Positions 42,103 through 51,414 are shown, numbered from the stretch's first letter. The stretch is 64,000 bases of DNA from Clostridia bacterium (GCA_017473435.1 JAFULG010000065.1:35030-99029); one strand, 5' to 3'. Numbers and translations are program-made. Notes: generated by a model from the sequence alone, not told the origin.

Positions 42103-43131
42103 ATGATTCGTAAAATTTGCCCCTACTGTAATACCGACAACCCTGAAAATGCCGTATTCTGTAAAAAATGCGGTGCGCTTTTTGTCGGTCAGCCCGAATT
42201 TGTTAACCTTGAGGAAAAAAAGAGAAAAAAGGTAACCAACCTTAAAAACAAGCTTATTTTTGCTCTGTGCATTATTCTGCTTGTTGTTGCTCTGGTTATT
42301 TTTAAATCGGGCTCGGTGAAGAATGACGAAACGGTCAATTCACCATCGACATCTGATGCACAAACGACACCCATTGATACTGAAACAACCGCCGTTACCA
42401 CAACGGCGGTTACTACTACAGCGCCGACTACAACGGCTCCTGCTCCGGTGACAACCACTCAGGCACCTACCACAACACAGGCTCCCACAACCGCAGCACC
42501 CAAGAACGACATTGACTCAATCTGCGCTGACTATAACCACCTTATTCATAATGTCAAGAAGAGAACAGACAGCTTTTCAGTACACAAGACAGAGAAGATT
42601 TCCCTTGAAATTACCCACTTCTCCCTCCCCGTACCTACGGAGACAATCAACAGCTTCATGATGAAGCTTATCCCTGAGACTGACAAGACCTACGCCTTTT
42701 CAAACGGTGTTTGTCCTGAGGACAGCAAGACAACTCTCGCCACTCTTATTCCTCCTGCAAACGAGTTTGAAGCAAGCGTAACTTCAGACGATTTGCTTTC
42801 CGCTGAGAGGGATTCAAGCGGCACAATCACCCTTAAGTTCAAGCCTGACTCCTCGAGCTTTGCCGACGGAAAGACAGATTTTCCCCTTTATGTAGGCTCT
42901 GCTACTGATGTGCTTGATTTTGCTACATTTTCACTCGGGCCTGTAAAGATTGTGAAGGCGGAGATTGAATATCCTGCAACGGAGATTAAGGCGGAGGTTG
43001 ACTCTGACGGCAACCTTAAGAAGCTGACGGTTATACAGCCGGTTAATGCGACATCAACGGGTGGTGTAGGTTCACTTACCGCTGATGTTGGAATGAAGCT
43101 TAAGGCAACAACAACCTTTGAAGTGAAATAA
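42103..43131 (+). CDS. Zinc-ribbon membrane protein with Thr-rich linker
   Basis: A 342-residue protein. An N-terminal zinc ribbon (C6, C9, C20, C23) is followed by a basic stretch, one membrane helix (about 49-67) and a Thr/Pro-rich linker (TTTAPTTT type, about 80-132), then an exported domain of about 210 residues that I do not recognise. The layout, cytosolic ribbon and extracellular domain on a flexible stalk, is common in Clostridia. A gene-end repeat starts at its stop codon. Confidence 0.8.
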   Translation: MIRKICPYCNTDNPENAVFCKKCGALFVGQPEFVNLEEKKRKKVTNLKNKLIFALCIILLVVALVIFKSGSVKNDETVNSPSTSDAQTTPIDTETTAVTTTAVTTTAPTTTAPAPVTTTQAPTTTQAPTTAAPKNDIDSICADYNHLIHNVKKRTDSFSVHKTEKISLEITHFSLPVPTETINSFMMKLIPETDKTYAFSNGVCPEDSKTTLATLIPPANEFEASVTSDDLLSAERDSSGTITLKFKPDSSSFADGKTDFPLYVGSATDVLDFATFSLGPVKIVKAEIEYPATEIKAEVDSDGNLKKLTVIQPVNATSTGGVGSLTADVGMKLKATTTFEVK

Positions 43132-43193
43132 ACAAGTAAAGTCTTTTTGGTTACTTTTTTTACAAAAAAAGTAACGCCCGACCGGCGAGGTCA
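43131..43193 (+). repeat. Gene-end palindromic repeat, copy 9
   Basis: Starts on the stop codon. Hairpin GTTACTTTTTTT/AAAAAAAGTAAC and GC end GACCGGCGAGGTC. Confidence 0.85.
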
Positions 43194-43204
43194 TAAAAAG
43201 AGTA

Positions 43205-43236
43205 AAGAGGATGGTTATGCCATCCTCTTAATTTAT
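43205..43236. terminator. Bidirectional terminator
   Basis: AAGAGGATG (43205-43213) pairs with CATCCTCTT (43221-43229), then AATTTATTT. Confidence 0.7.
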
Positions 43237-43673
43237 TTGTGTTTACCCTTTCGGTCTTTTTTCAAAAGCAAAATGAACCATACACACGGAACTATCAACA
43301 TAACAAATTTTGACGAATAATATGCTAAATATTCTTCACACATTGCAAAAAGGCTTAAAAAATCAACACCAAATGCAAACATTACTATCATAAAACCTGA
43401 AACAATTATCATCACTATGTTGTTTTTATTTTTGGGAACCGTTTCACTATTGAGGGGTATTGAAGAACCGTTACCGTAAAGTGTCCTCAACAGCCTTTCA
43501 GCAGATACGCCGTATAACTCTGATAGCCTGATAATTTGTTCTATATCCGGGAAAGCCGTGCCCTTTTCCCATTTAGCAACAAGCTCAGAAGAAATAACAA
43601 GCTTTTCTGCAACTTCTGACAGTGAAATGTTTTTTTCTTTTCTTAAATCAGCAAGATATTCACCGAAAATCAT
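43233..43673 (-). CDS. XRE regulator with two membrane helices
   Basis: A 146-residue protein. The N-terminal HTH (FGEYLADLRKEKNISLSEVAEKL...VAKWEKGTAFPD, about residues 3-45) is followed by a linker and two hydrophobic segments (about 88-107 and 118-136) ending in basic residues. Such membrane-bound XRE proteins are common in Clostridia with unknown signals. AAGGAGAATG precedes the ATG. No clear target operon is adjacent; a broken secreted gene lies upstream on the same strand. Confidence 0.82.
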   Translation of the reverse strand: MIFGEYLADLRKEKNISLSEVAEKLVISSELVAKWEKGTAFPDIEQIIRLSELYGVSAERLLRTLYGNGSSIPLNSETVPKNKNNIVMIIVSGFMIVMFAFGVDFLSLFAMCEEYLAYYSSKFVMLIVPCVWFILLLKKDRKGKHK

Positions 43674-43724
43674 TTTTCATTCTCCTTGTATCGCAGAAAT
43701 AAAGGACAAAATGTTTGTTGCACT

Positions 43725-44480
43725 TTATAAAAACAATGTATTATCTGCCCAAATTTCCCACGAGTTTGTTTTTGATCCTAAATTTACGACATATCCTCTT
43801 GTGTAGGTCAAGCCAAGACTGCCACTGCCATCACTTTTAACCTCAGCAGAAGATTTAAATTCATGAGATACTGAACCTGAAGCAGTTAATGATGTATATG
43901 TATGAGTAAATTTTGAACCATAATTTAAAGTGCCTAACTTTGTAAGTTGAACCTGAACGGTTCCATATGTATAGTCACCCTTACCCAAGTCTTTATCCTG
44001 TATATTAAATAACACTATTCCTGTATCTCTACCGCGAACCGTTGATATTGCACCATCTCCCGACGAGCCATAATAACTAGCATATGCCGTATCCCACTCT
44101 AAACTGCAAAGGTCATAAGGACCTTCGGCCCATTCGTTTTCCTTTGCTTCAACCTGTCACTGCAAATAATAAATATTGGCAGTGCCTCTTTTGAAGCTGT
44201 ATACACTGTGTACATAATCTGTGGGGTCTGTTCCTACACCTCTCGCATTTGCACCGGACGAATAATGCTGAACAACAACCGGCTCCTCCAAAAGAACCGT
44301 ATCAATTTCATCAAGCGCCTCTACAGCCGCCTCGGGGTCTTCGGAATATGTTCTCATAATTTCGGCAACCATGCCTTCATATTCTTCATCGGTTAGGGTA
44401 TTGCCGCTTGCGAAAGCAGGAATTGAGTTAGAGAATAAAATTACAACAACCATAAAAATTGACAAAAGTTTTCTTTTCAT
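43725..44480 (-). pseudogene. Secreted hypothetical protein interrupted by an in-frame TGA
   Basis: The frame opens at ATG 44480 with a signal peptide (MKRKLLSIFMVVVILFSNS... ending AFA) and an acidic segment, meets TGA at 44157-44159, and then continues in the same frame to 43725 for another 143 codons of good coding character (WAEGPYDLCSLEWD, GSVSHEF, GLTYTRGY). Without the stop it would be a 251-residue exported protein. I do not recognise the family. A nonsense mutation or sequence error is more likely than recoding, because TGA serves as a normal stop elsewhere in the window. Confidence 0.7.
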
Positions 44481-44726
44481 AATATTATACTCTTTTTTTA
44501 GTTTATCTTAAACTTGTTTCATAATGTTGTCTGTTTTTTGAATTTTTTACCACATCTGTATCACCTAAATCCTTTCGCAACATATATTTACAACCTGCTC
44601 TCATATATATAGTCGCTGTAAATTAAAAATCTCACAAAATCAAAACAAACAAATAATCTCTTCTTTGTTTGTGCACATTAACCAAAAACAATAAAGAATT
44701 ATGACTATTAAAATAAAACAACAAAA
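44481..44726. other. AT-rich intergenic region, no gene seen
   Basis: Between the broken secreted gene and the rplL terminator. I see no ORF with a ribosome site and no strong promoter other than a TATAAT near 44485-44490 for the minus-strand pseudogene. Confidence 0.5.
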
Positions 44727-44751
44727 AACCTCCCACGTTAAGTGAGAGGTT
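44727..44751 (-). terminator. Terminator of rplJL
   Basis: On the minus strand AACCTCTCAC ttaac GTGGGAGGTT followed by TTTTGTTGTTTT. Confidence 0.9.
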
Positions 44752-44781
44752 CTTTCATTACAAAAGGTTTTTATAGTTAAA

Positions 44782-45159
44782 TTATTTAACTGTTGCCTTT
44801 GCGCCTGCTTCTTCGAACTTCTTAGCAGCAGCTTCAGCATCGTCCTTTGACATGCCTTCCTTGAGGATCTTAGGAGCGCCGTCAACAGCTTCCTTAGCTT
44901 CCTTAAGGCCGAGACCTGTGATTTCACGAACAACCTTGATAACAGCGATCTTGTTAGCGCCTACTTCTGTAAGCTCAAGGTCGAATTCTGTCTTCTCTTC
45001 TGCAGCTGATGCTTCAGCAGCAACGGGGCCAGCAGCTACAACTGCAGCAGCAGCTGATACGCCGAATTCATCTTCAACAGCGTGTACAAGCTCTGAAAGC
45101 TCGAGAACTGTGAGAGTCTTAAGTTCTTCAATGATAGCAGTAATTTTTTCTGATGCCAT
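44782..45159 (-). CDS. rplL: 50S ribosomal protein L7/L12
   Basis: The 125-residue stalk protein that recruits translation GTPases. It has the N-terminal dimerisation part ([17 protein letters not shown]), the Ala/Glu-rich hinge (about 35-55) and the C-terminal domain with [16 protein letters not shown]. It follows rplJ by 40 nt; the two are controlled by the L10 leader. Confidence 0.98.
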   Translation of the reverse strand: MASEKITAIIEELKTLTVLELSELVHAVEDEFGVSAAAAVVAAGPVAAEASAAEEKTEFDLELTEVGANKIAVIKVVREITGLGLKEAKEAVDGAPKILKEGMSKDDAEAAAKKFEEAGAKATVK

Positions 45160-45199
45160 GGTATTTTACCTCCAAATAAATGTAATTTTAAAAGTTTAA

Positions 45200-45742
45200 T
45201 TATGCTTCTGCGGGAGCTTCCTCTGCGGGAGCCTCTGCTTCTGCGGGTGCGCCATCCTTGTCTACGATAGCCTGGATAGCACGTGCAAATGCTGAAATGG
45301 GAGCCTGGAAAGCACCAAGAACATTTGCAAGAAGGATTTCTCTTGAGGGAAGCTTTGCAAGGCCTGAAATCTTTTCAAGACCGATAACTTCCTTGTCGAT
45401 GAAACCGTTCTTAATTTCGAAATTCTTGTGTGTGTCTGCAAACTTGCTGAGAATGCGAGCTGCAGCAACGTAATCATCTGCACTTGTAGCGATAGCAGTT
45501 GTACCTTCGAGAACTGCATCAAGACCGTTAAGTTCAGTGTTTGCAATAGCAAGCTTTAAGAGTGTGTTCTTAACAACAGTGTATTCAACACCTGCTTCAC
45601 GAAGCTCCTTACGAAGAGCTGTGTCATCAGCAACGTTGATACCCTTGTAGTCAACGATTACACCTGCGATTGAGTTGTTAAGTCTTTCAGTAAGATTAGC
45701 AACAACAACCTTCTTCTGTTCTAAAACGTTAGCGCTGGGCAA
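45200..45742 (-). CDS. rplJ: 50S ribosomal protein L10
   Basis: The 180-residue stalk base that carries L7/L12 dimers and represses its own operon. It shows VVVANLTERLNNSIAGVIVDYKG near the N-terminus (quoted in part) and a long Ala/Glu-rich C-terminal tail. The start is TTG 45742, 9 nt after AGGAGG; no ATG fits better. The leader upstream contains the L10 binding structure and an attenuator. Confidence 0.97.
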   Translation of the reverse strand: MPSANVLEQKKVVVANLTERLNNSIAGVIVDYKGINVADDTALRKELREAGVEYTVVKNTLLKLAIANTELNGLDAVLEGTTAIATSADDYVAAARILSKFADTHKNFEIKNGFIDKEVIGLEKISGLAKLPSREILLANVLGAFQAPISAFARAIQAIVDKDGAPAEAEAPAEEAPAEA

Positions 45743-45930
45743 ATGAATTCACCTCCTGTAATATTTTTAGTACCCTGGGTGTAGGATAAGAAAAAACCCT
45801 TTCCCTCGTACCGAGAGAAAGGGTGACATAGTTAATAGAATAAATCAATTAATTATGCTCCGTTCCTCGGCAGGCGGTTAATAATTTAACCTTTAAGTCT
45901 TACACCTGCTGTCTTAGGGCTGGACAGCTT
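45743..45930 (-). promoter_or_regulatory. Ribosomal protein L10 leader with attenuator
   Basis: The leader contains the conserved GACAGCAGGTGT and CCGCCTGCCGAGG segments (about 45867-45915) that form the L10(L12)4 site. The hairpin ACCCTTTCTCTCGG/CGAGGGAAAGGGT (45796-45824) followed by TTTTTT is the terminator. Confidence 0.85.
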
Positions 45931-45934
45931 AAAT

Positions 45935-45963
45935 ATAATACCACAAAGCTTTTGCCTTGTCAA
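45935..45963 (-). promoter_or_regulatory. rplJL promoter
   Basis: TTGACA (45958-45963), 17-nt spacer, TATTAT (45935-45940) on the minus strand. Confidence 0.85.
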
Positions 45964-45975
45964 GTATTTTTTAAA

Positions 45976-46689
45976 TTATTTTACTTCAGCAGCTGCTGAG
46001 CCAACCTTTGAGGGGTTGATTTTAACACCGGGGCCCATTGTAGCAGTAACTACGCAGGAACGGATGTACTGACCCTTTGCAGCAGCAGGCTTTGCCTTGA
46101 TAACAGCGTCGAGAAGAGTTGTGAAGTTTTCCATAAGCTTCTCTGCACCGAAGGATGCCTTACCGATGGGGCAGTGAATGATGTTTGTTTTGTCAAGACG
46201 GTACTCAATCTTACCTGCCTTAGCTTCTGTAACAGCCTGAGCAACGTTAGGAGTAACAGTACCTGCCTTGGGTGAGGGCATAAGACCACGGGGACCGAGA
46301 ACCTTACCAAGACGGCCTACAAGACCCATCATGCTGGGATGTGCAATAGCAACGTCGAATTCCATCCAGCCTTCGCCCTGAATCTTTGCAACGAGGTCTT
46401 CTGCGCCAACTACTTCTGCGCCTGCAGCCTCTGCAGCCTTTGCTTCATCGCCCTTTGCGAATACAGCAACACGTACCTTCTTACCGGTACCGTTGGGAAG
46501 AACAACTGCGCCACGAACCTGCTGATCAGCATGACGTGAGTCAACACCGAGACGGATGTGAGCTTCAATTGTTTCGTCGAACTTAGCAGTAGCAGTCTTG
46601 CAAGCAAGCTCAAGTGCTTCTGCAGGCTCGTAAAGATTTGCCTTGTCTACAAGCTTTGCGCCTTCGACATATTTTTTACCATGTTTCAT
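45976..46689 (-). CDS. rplA: 50S ribosomal protein L1
   Basis: The 237-residue L1 of the 50S stalk; in many bacteria it also represses its own mRNA. It has [18 protein letters not shown] at the start, the central [24 protein letters not shown] signature (about 123-146, quoted in part) and a basic RNA-binding face. It follows rplK by 55 nt. Confidence 0.98.
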   Translation of the reverse strand: MKHGKKYVEGAKLVDKANLYEPAEALELACKTATAKFDETIEAHIRLGVDSRHADQQVRGAVVLPNGTGKKVRVAVFAKGDEAKAAEAAGAEVVGAEDLVAKIQGEGWMEFDVAIAHPSMMGLVGRLGKVLGPRGLMPSPKAGTVTPNVAQAVTEAKAGKIEYRLDKTNIIHCPIGKASFGAEKLMENFTTLLDAVIKAKPAAAKGQYIRSCVVTATMGPGVKINPSKVGSAAAEVK

Positions 46690-46744
46690 TGTCTTTTATC
46701 CTCCTATAGAGTGGTTAAATCGGATTTTTCCTCCCACCCGGGCA

Positions 46745-47170
46745 TTAGTCAGCGACTACGATGCCCATTGAGCGAGCTGTACCAGCAATCATGCTTGCAG
46801 CTGCTTCAACAGAAGCTGCGTTAAGGTCGGGCATTTTCTGCTCCGCAATCTTCATTACCTGTTCCTTGGTAATTGTTGCAACCTTAGTCTTGTTGGGTAC
46901 GCCTGAACCGCTTTCGAGACCGCAAGCCTTCTTAAGAAGAACTGCTGCGGGCGGTGTCTTTGTTACGAATGAGAATGTACGGTCAGCATAAACTGTGATA
47001 ACAACAGGGATGATAAGACCGATGTCATTCTTTGTGCGCTCGTTGAATTCCTTTGTGAAAGCCATGATGTTAACACCGTGCTGACCGAGAGCCGGACCAA
47101 CCGGGGGTGCGGGTGTTGCTTTACCTGCAGGAATCTGGAGCTTAATTAAACCTACAACTTTTTGAGCCAT
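46745..47170 (-). CDS. rplK: 50S ribosomal protein L11
   Basis: The 141-residue L11 of the GTPase centre. It has [21 protein letters not shown] (quoted in part, about 11-31) and the C-terminal rRNA-binding domain ending in a GTARSMGI motif. A GGAGG precedes the ATG. It follows nusG by 138 nt. Confidence 0.98.
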   Translation of the reverse strand: MAQKVVGLIKLQIPAGKATPAPPVGPALGQHGVNIMAFTKEFNERTKNDIGLIIPVVITVYADRTFSFVTKTPPAAVLLKKACGLESGSGVPNKTKVATITKEQVMKIAEQKMPDLNAASVEAAASMIAGTARSMGIVVAD

Positions 47171-47223
47171 TTTTTTATACCTCCAAATTTAGTGGTTGAT
47201 GGCGATTTGTATTAAATTTACAA

Positions 47224-47240
47224 ATCTCCCACAGGGAGAT
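47224..47240 (-). other. Hairpin upstream of rplK
   Basis: ATCTCCC/GGGAGAT with a 3-nt loop in the nusG-rplK gap. It could be a weak terminator or a ribosomal-protein binding site; the tail is not T-rich enough to decide. Confidence 0.4.
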
Positions 47241-47308
47241 GTTACTCTCCCCCATAATAAACGGCGTATAGCCGAAAATTATCGTGTTTTTGTGTTTTAT
47301 CGCAAGAA

Positions 47309-47878
47309 TTATTCAGCGACCTCAACCTGATTGAGCTCAAGCTCAACGGGTGTTTCACGGCCGAGCATTGAAATCATAACGACAACAATGTTCTTTTCTG
47401 TATCGATGCTGTCAACAACACCGCTGTAACCGTCGAAGGGTCCGCTTAAGATGTTTACGAAGTCGCCAACTGCATAGTTGACCTTTACTGTTCTCTTCTC
47501 AATGCCGAGTGCGATAACCTCTTCATCTGAAAGGGGAACAGGCTTTTTGCTGTCAGGGCCTACAAAGCCCGTAACACCGCGGGTATTTCTGATTACGTAC
47601 CAAGCTTCATCAGTCATACCGAGCTCTTCGTCTTCTTCGTTTTCACCGCACTTTTTGTAGATTGTCTGAACCTTGATCATAACATAGCCGGGGAAGAGCT
47701 TACGCTCAATCTCACGAACCTTGTCATCCTTGATTTCAGTAACAATTTCTGTAGGAATTCTTACTTCAAGAATCTGATCCTGCATATTGCGGTTTTCAAC
47801 AACCGTTGCGATGTTTGAAGCTACTTTGTTTTCGTAGCCTGAGTAGGTGTGTACTACAAACCATCTGGCTTCTGCCAT
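47309..47878 (-). CDS. nusG: Transcription termination/antitermination factor NusG
   Basis: A 189-residue elongation factor. The N-terminal NGN domain begins EARWFVVHTYSGYENKVA and includes the FPGYVMIKV strand (about 64-72). The C-terminal KOW domain carries the VGDFVNILSGPFDGYSG loop (about 135-151). It binds RNA polymerase and links to Rho or the ribosome. It follows secE by 24 nt. Confidence 0.97.
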   Translation of the reverse strand: MAEARWFVVHTYSGYENKVASNIATVVENRNMQDQILEVRIPTEIVTEIKDDKVREIERKLFPGYVMIKVQTIYKKCGENEEDEELGMTDEAWYVIRNTRGVTGFVGPDSKKPVPLSDEEVIALGIEKRTVKVNYAVGDFVNILSGPFDGYSGVVDSIDTEKNIVVVMISMLGRETPVELELNQVEVAE

Positions 47879-47902
47879 TGTTACACCTCCTGTGACCGCT
47901 AA

Positions 47903-48364
47903 TTATTCTGCTTTTTCAGCGTCTGAATCAGTTACCTTATCATCAGCTGATGTTGTTGTTTCGTCTTCGTGATCGTGGTCATGCTCATCTGCAACATTAC
48001 CGTCGGTTGCCTTGTCATCTTCTCTGACTTCACCGCTGGCGATGTACTTGAGCTCCTCGATACCCTCTTTAAGACCGAAGTCAAGGGCGAAAACAAATAC
48101 TGAAACGAGAGCAACCACAAGGAGAACCACACCGGTACTCTTGAGGATTGTCTGGGCATTAGGCCAGTCGATCTTCTTACACTCACCTTTGAAGTCCTTG
48201 AAGAATTTCTTGACGCTCTTGCCTGAACGGACGAAGAAGTTAGGCTTGTCTTTTTTGTTGCTGCCCTTTGCTGCTTTAGCAACTTTCTCGGCTGCTTTGC
48301 TCTCCTCGGTCATGGCCTTGTCAACCTTGGATTCGGAAGCAACTTTCTTTTCTTTGTCAGCCAT
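47903..48364 (-). CDS. secE: Preprotein translocase subunit SecE
   Basis: The small SecYEG subunit. Only residues about 55-125 match SecE: an amphipathic helix KKFFKDFKGECKKIDWPN and one membrane helix. At 153 residues it is longer than most, with a Lys/Glu-rich N-terminal tail of about 50 residues and an acidic, His/Asp-rich C-terminal tail (DEHDHDHEDE). The tails may be lineage-specific. It lies between rpmG and nusG as usual. Confidence 0.93.
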   Translation of the reverse strand: MADKEKKVASESKVDKAMTEESKAAEKVAKAAKGSNKKDKPNFFVRSGKSVKKFFKDFKGECKKIDWPNAQTILKSTGVVLLVVALVSVFVFALDFGLKEGIEELKYIASGEVREDDKATDGNVADEHDHDHEDETTTSADDKVTDSDAEKAE

Positions 48365-48382
48365 TACTCAAAACCTCCGTTA

Positions 48383-48532
48383 TTATTTGGTTTCTTTGTG
48401 GAGAGTGTGCTTCTTGCAGAATCTGCAATACTTGTTCATCTCCAACCTATCGGGATTGTTCTTTTTGTTTTTCATTGTGTTGTAATTGCGCTGTTTGCAC
48501 TCTGTGCAGGATAAAGTAATTTTTACTCTCAT
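48383..48532 (-). CDS. rpmG: 50S ribosomal protein L33
   Basis: A 49-residue protein starting [17 protein letters not shown] and ending KHTLHKETK. Two CxxC pairs (C9/C12 and C36/C39) make it the zinc-binding form. GGAGGTG precedes ATG 48532. It is first in rpmG-secE-nusG-rplK-rplA. Confidence 0.96.
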   Translation of the reverse strand: MRVKITLSCTECKQRNYNTMKNKKNNPDRLEMNKYCRFCKKHTLHKETK

Positions 48533-48651
48533 GAACGGCACCTCCATTATAGGAATTTTTAGTTATCCGGAAGGCGCTTCTTCCGATAACTCAGCAAGGC
48601 CTCCCTCATTTTCAGGGCACAAAAATAAAGCCCTCAATCCGAGGTGCAATC

Positions 48652-48680
48652 ATTTTAACACATAACGCACCGTCCGTCAA
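48652..48680 (-). promoter_or_regulatory. Promoter of the rpmG-secE-nusG operon
   Basis: TTGACG (48675-48680), 17-nt spacer, TAAAAT (48652-48657) on the minus strand. A hairpin AGTTATC.GGAAG/CTTCC.GATAACT lies in the leader at about 48560-48591. Confidence 0.8.
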
Positions 48681-48712
48681 GGGCTTTTGTACAATTTTTT
48701 TACATTTTTTTA

Positions 48713-49216
48713 TTATTTTTCCACAATCATTGTCTTGATAACAACGGGCTCAACGGGAGAAGCCATTTCGCCTGACATACTGAAGGTTCTGGGTACGTCG
48801 CAAAGGGCATCAACGTTCTCCATACCCTCAATTACCTTACCGAAGGCGGCATAGTTTCCGTCAAGGAAGGAGCAGTCATCGTAGCAGATAAAGAACTGAC
48901 TTGAGGCTGAGTTCATATCCTGGCTTCTTGCCATGGAGATTACTCCCCTCTTATGGCTCAAGGTGTTTTTTGCAAAGCCGTTTGCAGCAAACTCACCGCG
49001 GATCTGCTTGCTGCTGCCGCCCATACCTGTGCCGTCGGGATCACCGCCCTGACACATAAAGCCGGGGATGATTCTGTGGAAGGTAAGACCGTTATAAAAA
49101 CCGCTTTCAACAAGGGAAGCGAAGTTCTCGGCTGTTTCGGGAGCAAATTCGGGATAAAGCTCGATTCTGTATTCCGTGCCGTTTTCCATAGTTACTCTGA
49201 TAATTTTGTTTTCCAT
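48713..49216 (-). CDS. Peptidyl-prolyl cis-trans isomerase, cyclophilin type
   Basis: A 167-residue cytosolic cyclophilin that speeds proline isomerisation. The active-site blocks are FHRIIPGFMCQGGD (catalytic Arg at about residue 49), MARSQDMNSASSQFFI and the FGKVIEGM loop. It has no signal peptide. It is the last gene of a short minus-strand group with thioredoxin. Confidence 0.94.
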   Translation of the reverse strand: MENKIIRVTMENGTEYRIELYPEFAPETAENFASLVESGFYNGLTFHRIIPGFMCQGGDPDGTGMGGSSKQIRGEFAANGFAKNTLSHKRGVISMARSQDMNSASSQFFICYDDCSFLDGNYAAFGKVIEGMENVDALCDVPRTFSMSGEMASPVEPVVIKTMIVEK

Positions 49217-49272
49217 AATATATAACCTCCGTGTTTTACATACCGAAGGACGCGCAGTGCGCGCCCCGGGGT

Positions 49273-49596
49273 TTATTTGTTTTCGTTTATGAAATCAATA
49301 ATGGCTTCCTTCTCGTTGTATCCGATAAGTCTGCCCTTCTCCTCGCCACCGACAAAAAGCACGAGACAAGGAATGGTCATCACACCCATTTCCATAATGA
49401 AATCGGAATTTTCGTCACAGTCCATTTTGCATACCTTAACCTCACCGTCGAGCTCATCGGCAAGCCCATCAATTACGGGAGAAAGCATCTGACAGGGACC
49501 GCACCAGGTTGCCCAGAAGTCAACGAGCACAGGACAAACCTTTTCGTTTAATACTTCTTTATCGAAGCTGTCTTTTGAAATTTCAACATATGACAT
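49273..49596 (-). CDS. trxA: Thioredoxin
   Basis: A 107-residue disulfide reductase with the classic active site WATWCGPCQM at about residues 28-37, the cis-Pro region MTIPCLVLF and a normal thioredoxin fold length. One extra Cys beside the cis-Pro (IPC) is slightly unusual. Thioredoxin reductase is not in the window. It lies 16 nt after the secreted hydrolase gene. Confidence 0.93.
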   Translation of the reverse strand: MSYVEISKDSFDKEVLNEKVCPVLVDFWATWCGPCQMLSPVIDGLADELDGEVKVCKMDCDENSDFIMEMGVMTIPCLVLFVGGEEKGRLIGYNEKEAIIDFINENK

Positions 49597-49612
49597 AATA
49601 TCACCTCATAAT

Positions 49613-51145
49613 TCAGTTAACAATGTTAAAGAGATTTTTGATTATTTTAAATATCGAAAGAAAGATGCTGATAAGCTTCTGGAATCCGTTTGTCGAAGAG
49701 CTTGTTGAGCCGTTGGTAACTGTACCGGTTACGGGGGTGAGCTTATTAGCTGAGCTGTTGTAAGAAACATACTGAGGATATTCCGAGTAGGTTTTAACCG
49801 TTACCTGATTTTTTGTACGTAAAATCTTGAGCATCATAGTATCAATGCAAGTGGGGAATATATCGTGATGGATATCTCTTACATACCATGTGTAGTTGGG
49901 GAAAAGACCCGTTGAAGAGTCAACCATAAGGTCATCGGAAACATAGTCAATCGTACCGCTCTTTTTTGCCGCGTTGAGATAATCAACGCTGAGAGTTCTT
50001 CCTATAGGCGCACCGGTTGCACCGAAGGTAAGGTCGCTGATATTCACAACACCGTCACCGTTGAGATTATATCCCTCAAGGTAAGGCGGCATAGGCACAT
50101 TGTACTTTGCAATGATATTGAACTTCATACCGTTTCTCACGTAGGTTTTAAGGTTGCTGCCGATGCGGAGCTTTACGTTTTCGTGATAGAAGTCAATCTT
50201 CCTGATGAGCTCGGCATACTCAGCCTCACGACCGCCGAAAATGAAGTTTTTAGCTTCTTCGTAATACTCCTCGCTTACCATTGCCCAGAAAGCAGGCATT
50301 GTTGCGTAAGTTGAAAGAAGAAGGTCGGGGAAGGATTCAAGAGCAAGCTGATCGAAAATCTGCGTAGCCATATCCGTACCCATACCGAGCATATTAAGGC
50401 TGTATGTTACGTTGATGATTGAAGCGAGCATATCGTCAAGATCGTTTCCGCCCATATAGTTAGTGGCATAATTATTGAGTGTATCAGAGTCGATATGCAC
50501 TCTGCCGGCAAAAAGCTGACTGCAGTTTGTTGCGCCGTTAACGGCAGGCACGTAGAAAAGACAGGTATCAACCTTTGAGCTGCCGTATCTGCAAAGATAA
50601 GCAGAAACAAAGCACGAACCCATACAACGGCCTACAAAGCTGACCTTATTTTTACCTGTTGCCTTAAGCACGGCATCAACATACTCTGAAAGCTCTACTG
50701 CGGTCTCCCAAGGATCAAGACGGGGATCATAAGCGAAGCGGTAATCCATAAGACCGTAGTTGGATGTTTTCTTTTTAGGAGCTACGCTGTGCCTTATATC
50801 TGTTCCGTTTCTGGGGTTACCGTTTTTATCAAGAGCGGCACCTGAATAATATTTATCGAAGGCTCTCCTGAGTGAATTACCGTAAACAGTCCAATCAGAG
50901 CTGATAAGACTTGCGCTGAAGGCGGCAACAAGCTCCGAGCTGTTATCAAGAAGAATATTGGCTACTCCTCCGCTGACAGGCCATACCTGTTTGCCGTTTT
51001 TATCAAAAACAGGCTCACCCATACCTACAAGGTAAATAATGGGCAGGTCATTTTCAATCGCCGCTGAAGCGGGAAGAACAGCAAGGCTCATAAGCGTGAG
51101 AAGCACGCAGATAAGAGCGGTTGCCTTTTTTAACATTGTTTTCAT
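49613..51145 (-). CDS. Secreted alpha/beta-hydrolase-like protein with Cys nucleophile elbow
   Basis: A 510-residue exported protein with a signal peptide ending near residue 29 (VLPASAA). The alpha/beta-hydrolase elbow reads VGRCMGSC with Cys174 where esterases have Ser (GxSxG). A single EF-hand-like loop NLNGDGVVNISD (about residues 373-384) resembles half a dockerin. A Thr/Ser-rich linker leads to a C-terminal hydrophobic helix (FQKLISIFLSIF...). It may be a lipase-like enzyme, or inactive. A consensus-like promoter lies in 51150-51220. The substrate is unknown. Confidence 0.75.
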   Translation of the reverse strand: MKTMLKKATALICVLLTLMSLAVLPASAAIENDLPIIYLVGMGEPVFDKNGKQVWPVSGGVANILLDNSSELVAAFSASLISSDWTVYGNSLRRAFDKYYSGAALDKNGNPRNGTDIRHSVAPKKKTSNYGLMDYRFAYDPRLDPWETAVELSEYVDAVLKATGKNKVSFVGRCMGSCFVSAYLCRYGSSKVDTCLFYVPAVNGATNCSQLFAGRVHIDSDTLNNYATNYMGGNDLDDMLASIINVTYSLNMLGMGTDMATQIFDQLALESFPDLLLSTYATMPAFWAMVSEEYYEEAKNFIFGGREAEYAELIRKIDFYHENVKLRIGSNLKTYVRNGMKFNIIAKYNVPMPPYLEGYNLNGDGVVNISDLTFGATGAPIGRTLSVDYLNAAKKSGTIDYVSDDLMVDSSTGLFPNYTWYVRDIHHDIFPTCIDTMMLKILRTKNQVTVKTYSEYPQYVSYNSSANKLTPVTGTVTNGSTSSSTNGFQKLISIFLSIFKIIKNLFNIVN

Positions 51146-51271
51146 ATTCTTACCTCCCTATGTGAAAAAATAATTCTACATAGTAAACCATATATATATA
51201 GTATAATAACATATATTGCTTTATCATTCAAGGGCAAGAAGAAAATTTTGTGTTAAAAATGGAATATATGG

Positions 51272-51324
51272 GCAAAATTCTTTGATTCTTTCTTACAAGA
51301 AAGAATGCCCGACCGGCAAGGTCA
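51272..51324 (+). repeat. Gene-end palindromic repeat, copy 10
   Basis: The only copy that does not follow a stop codon; hairpin TTCTTTCTT/AAGAAAGAA, GC end GACCGGCAAGGTC (loop GGCAA instead of GGCGA). Confidence 0.8.
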
Positions 51325-51360
51325 TAAAACAAATCACCTTCAGAAGTTAAGAGGCTAAAA

Positions 51361-51398
51361 AAAATGAGATGTAAAAAATTTCTACATCTCATTTTTTG
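51361..51398. terminator. Bidirectional terminator
   Basis: AAAATGAGATGTA (51361-51373) pairs with TACATCTCATTTT (51383-51395), with A- and T-runs on both sides. Confidence 0.85.
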
Positions 51399-51414
51399 TT
51401 ATTTTACTATTCTT

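Noticed and set aside
43725-44480. TGA read as Trp or Sec
   Set aside because: TGA is a normal stop in other genes here and no SECIS-like hairpin is evident after it.
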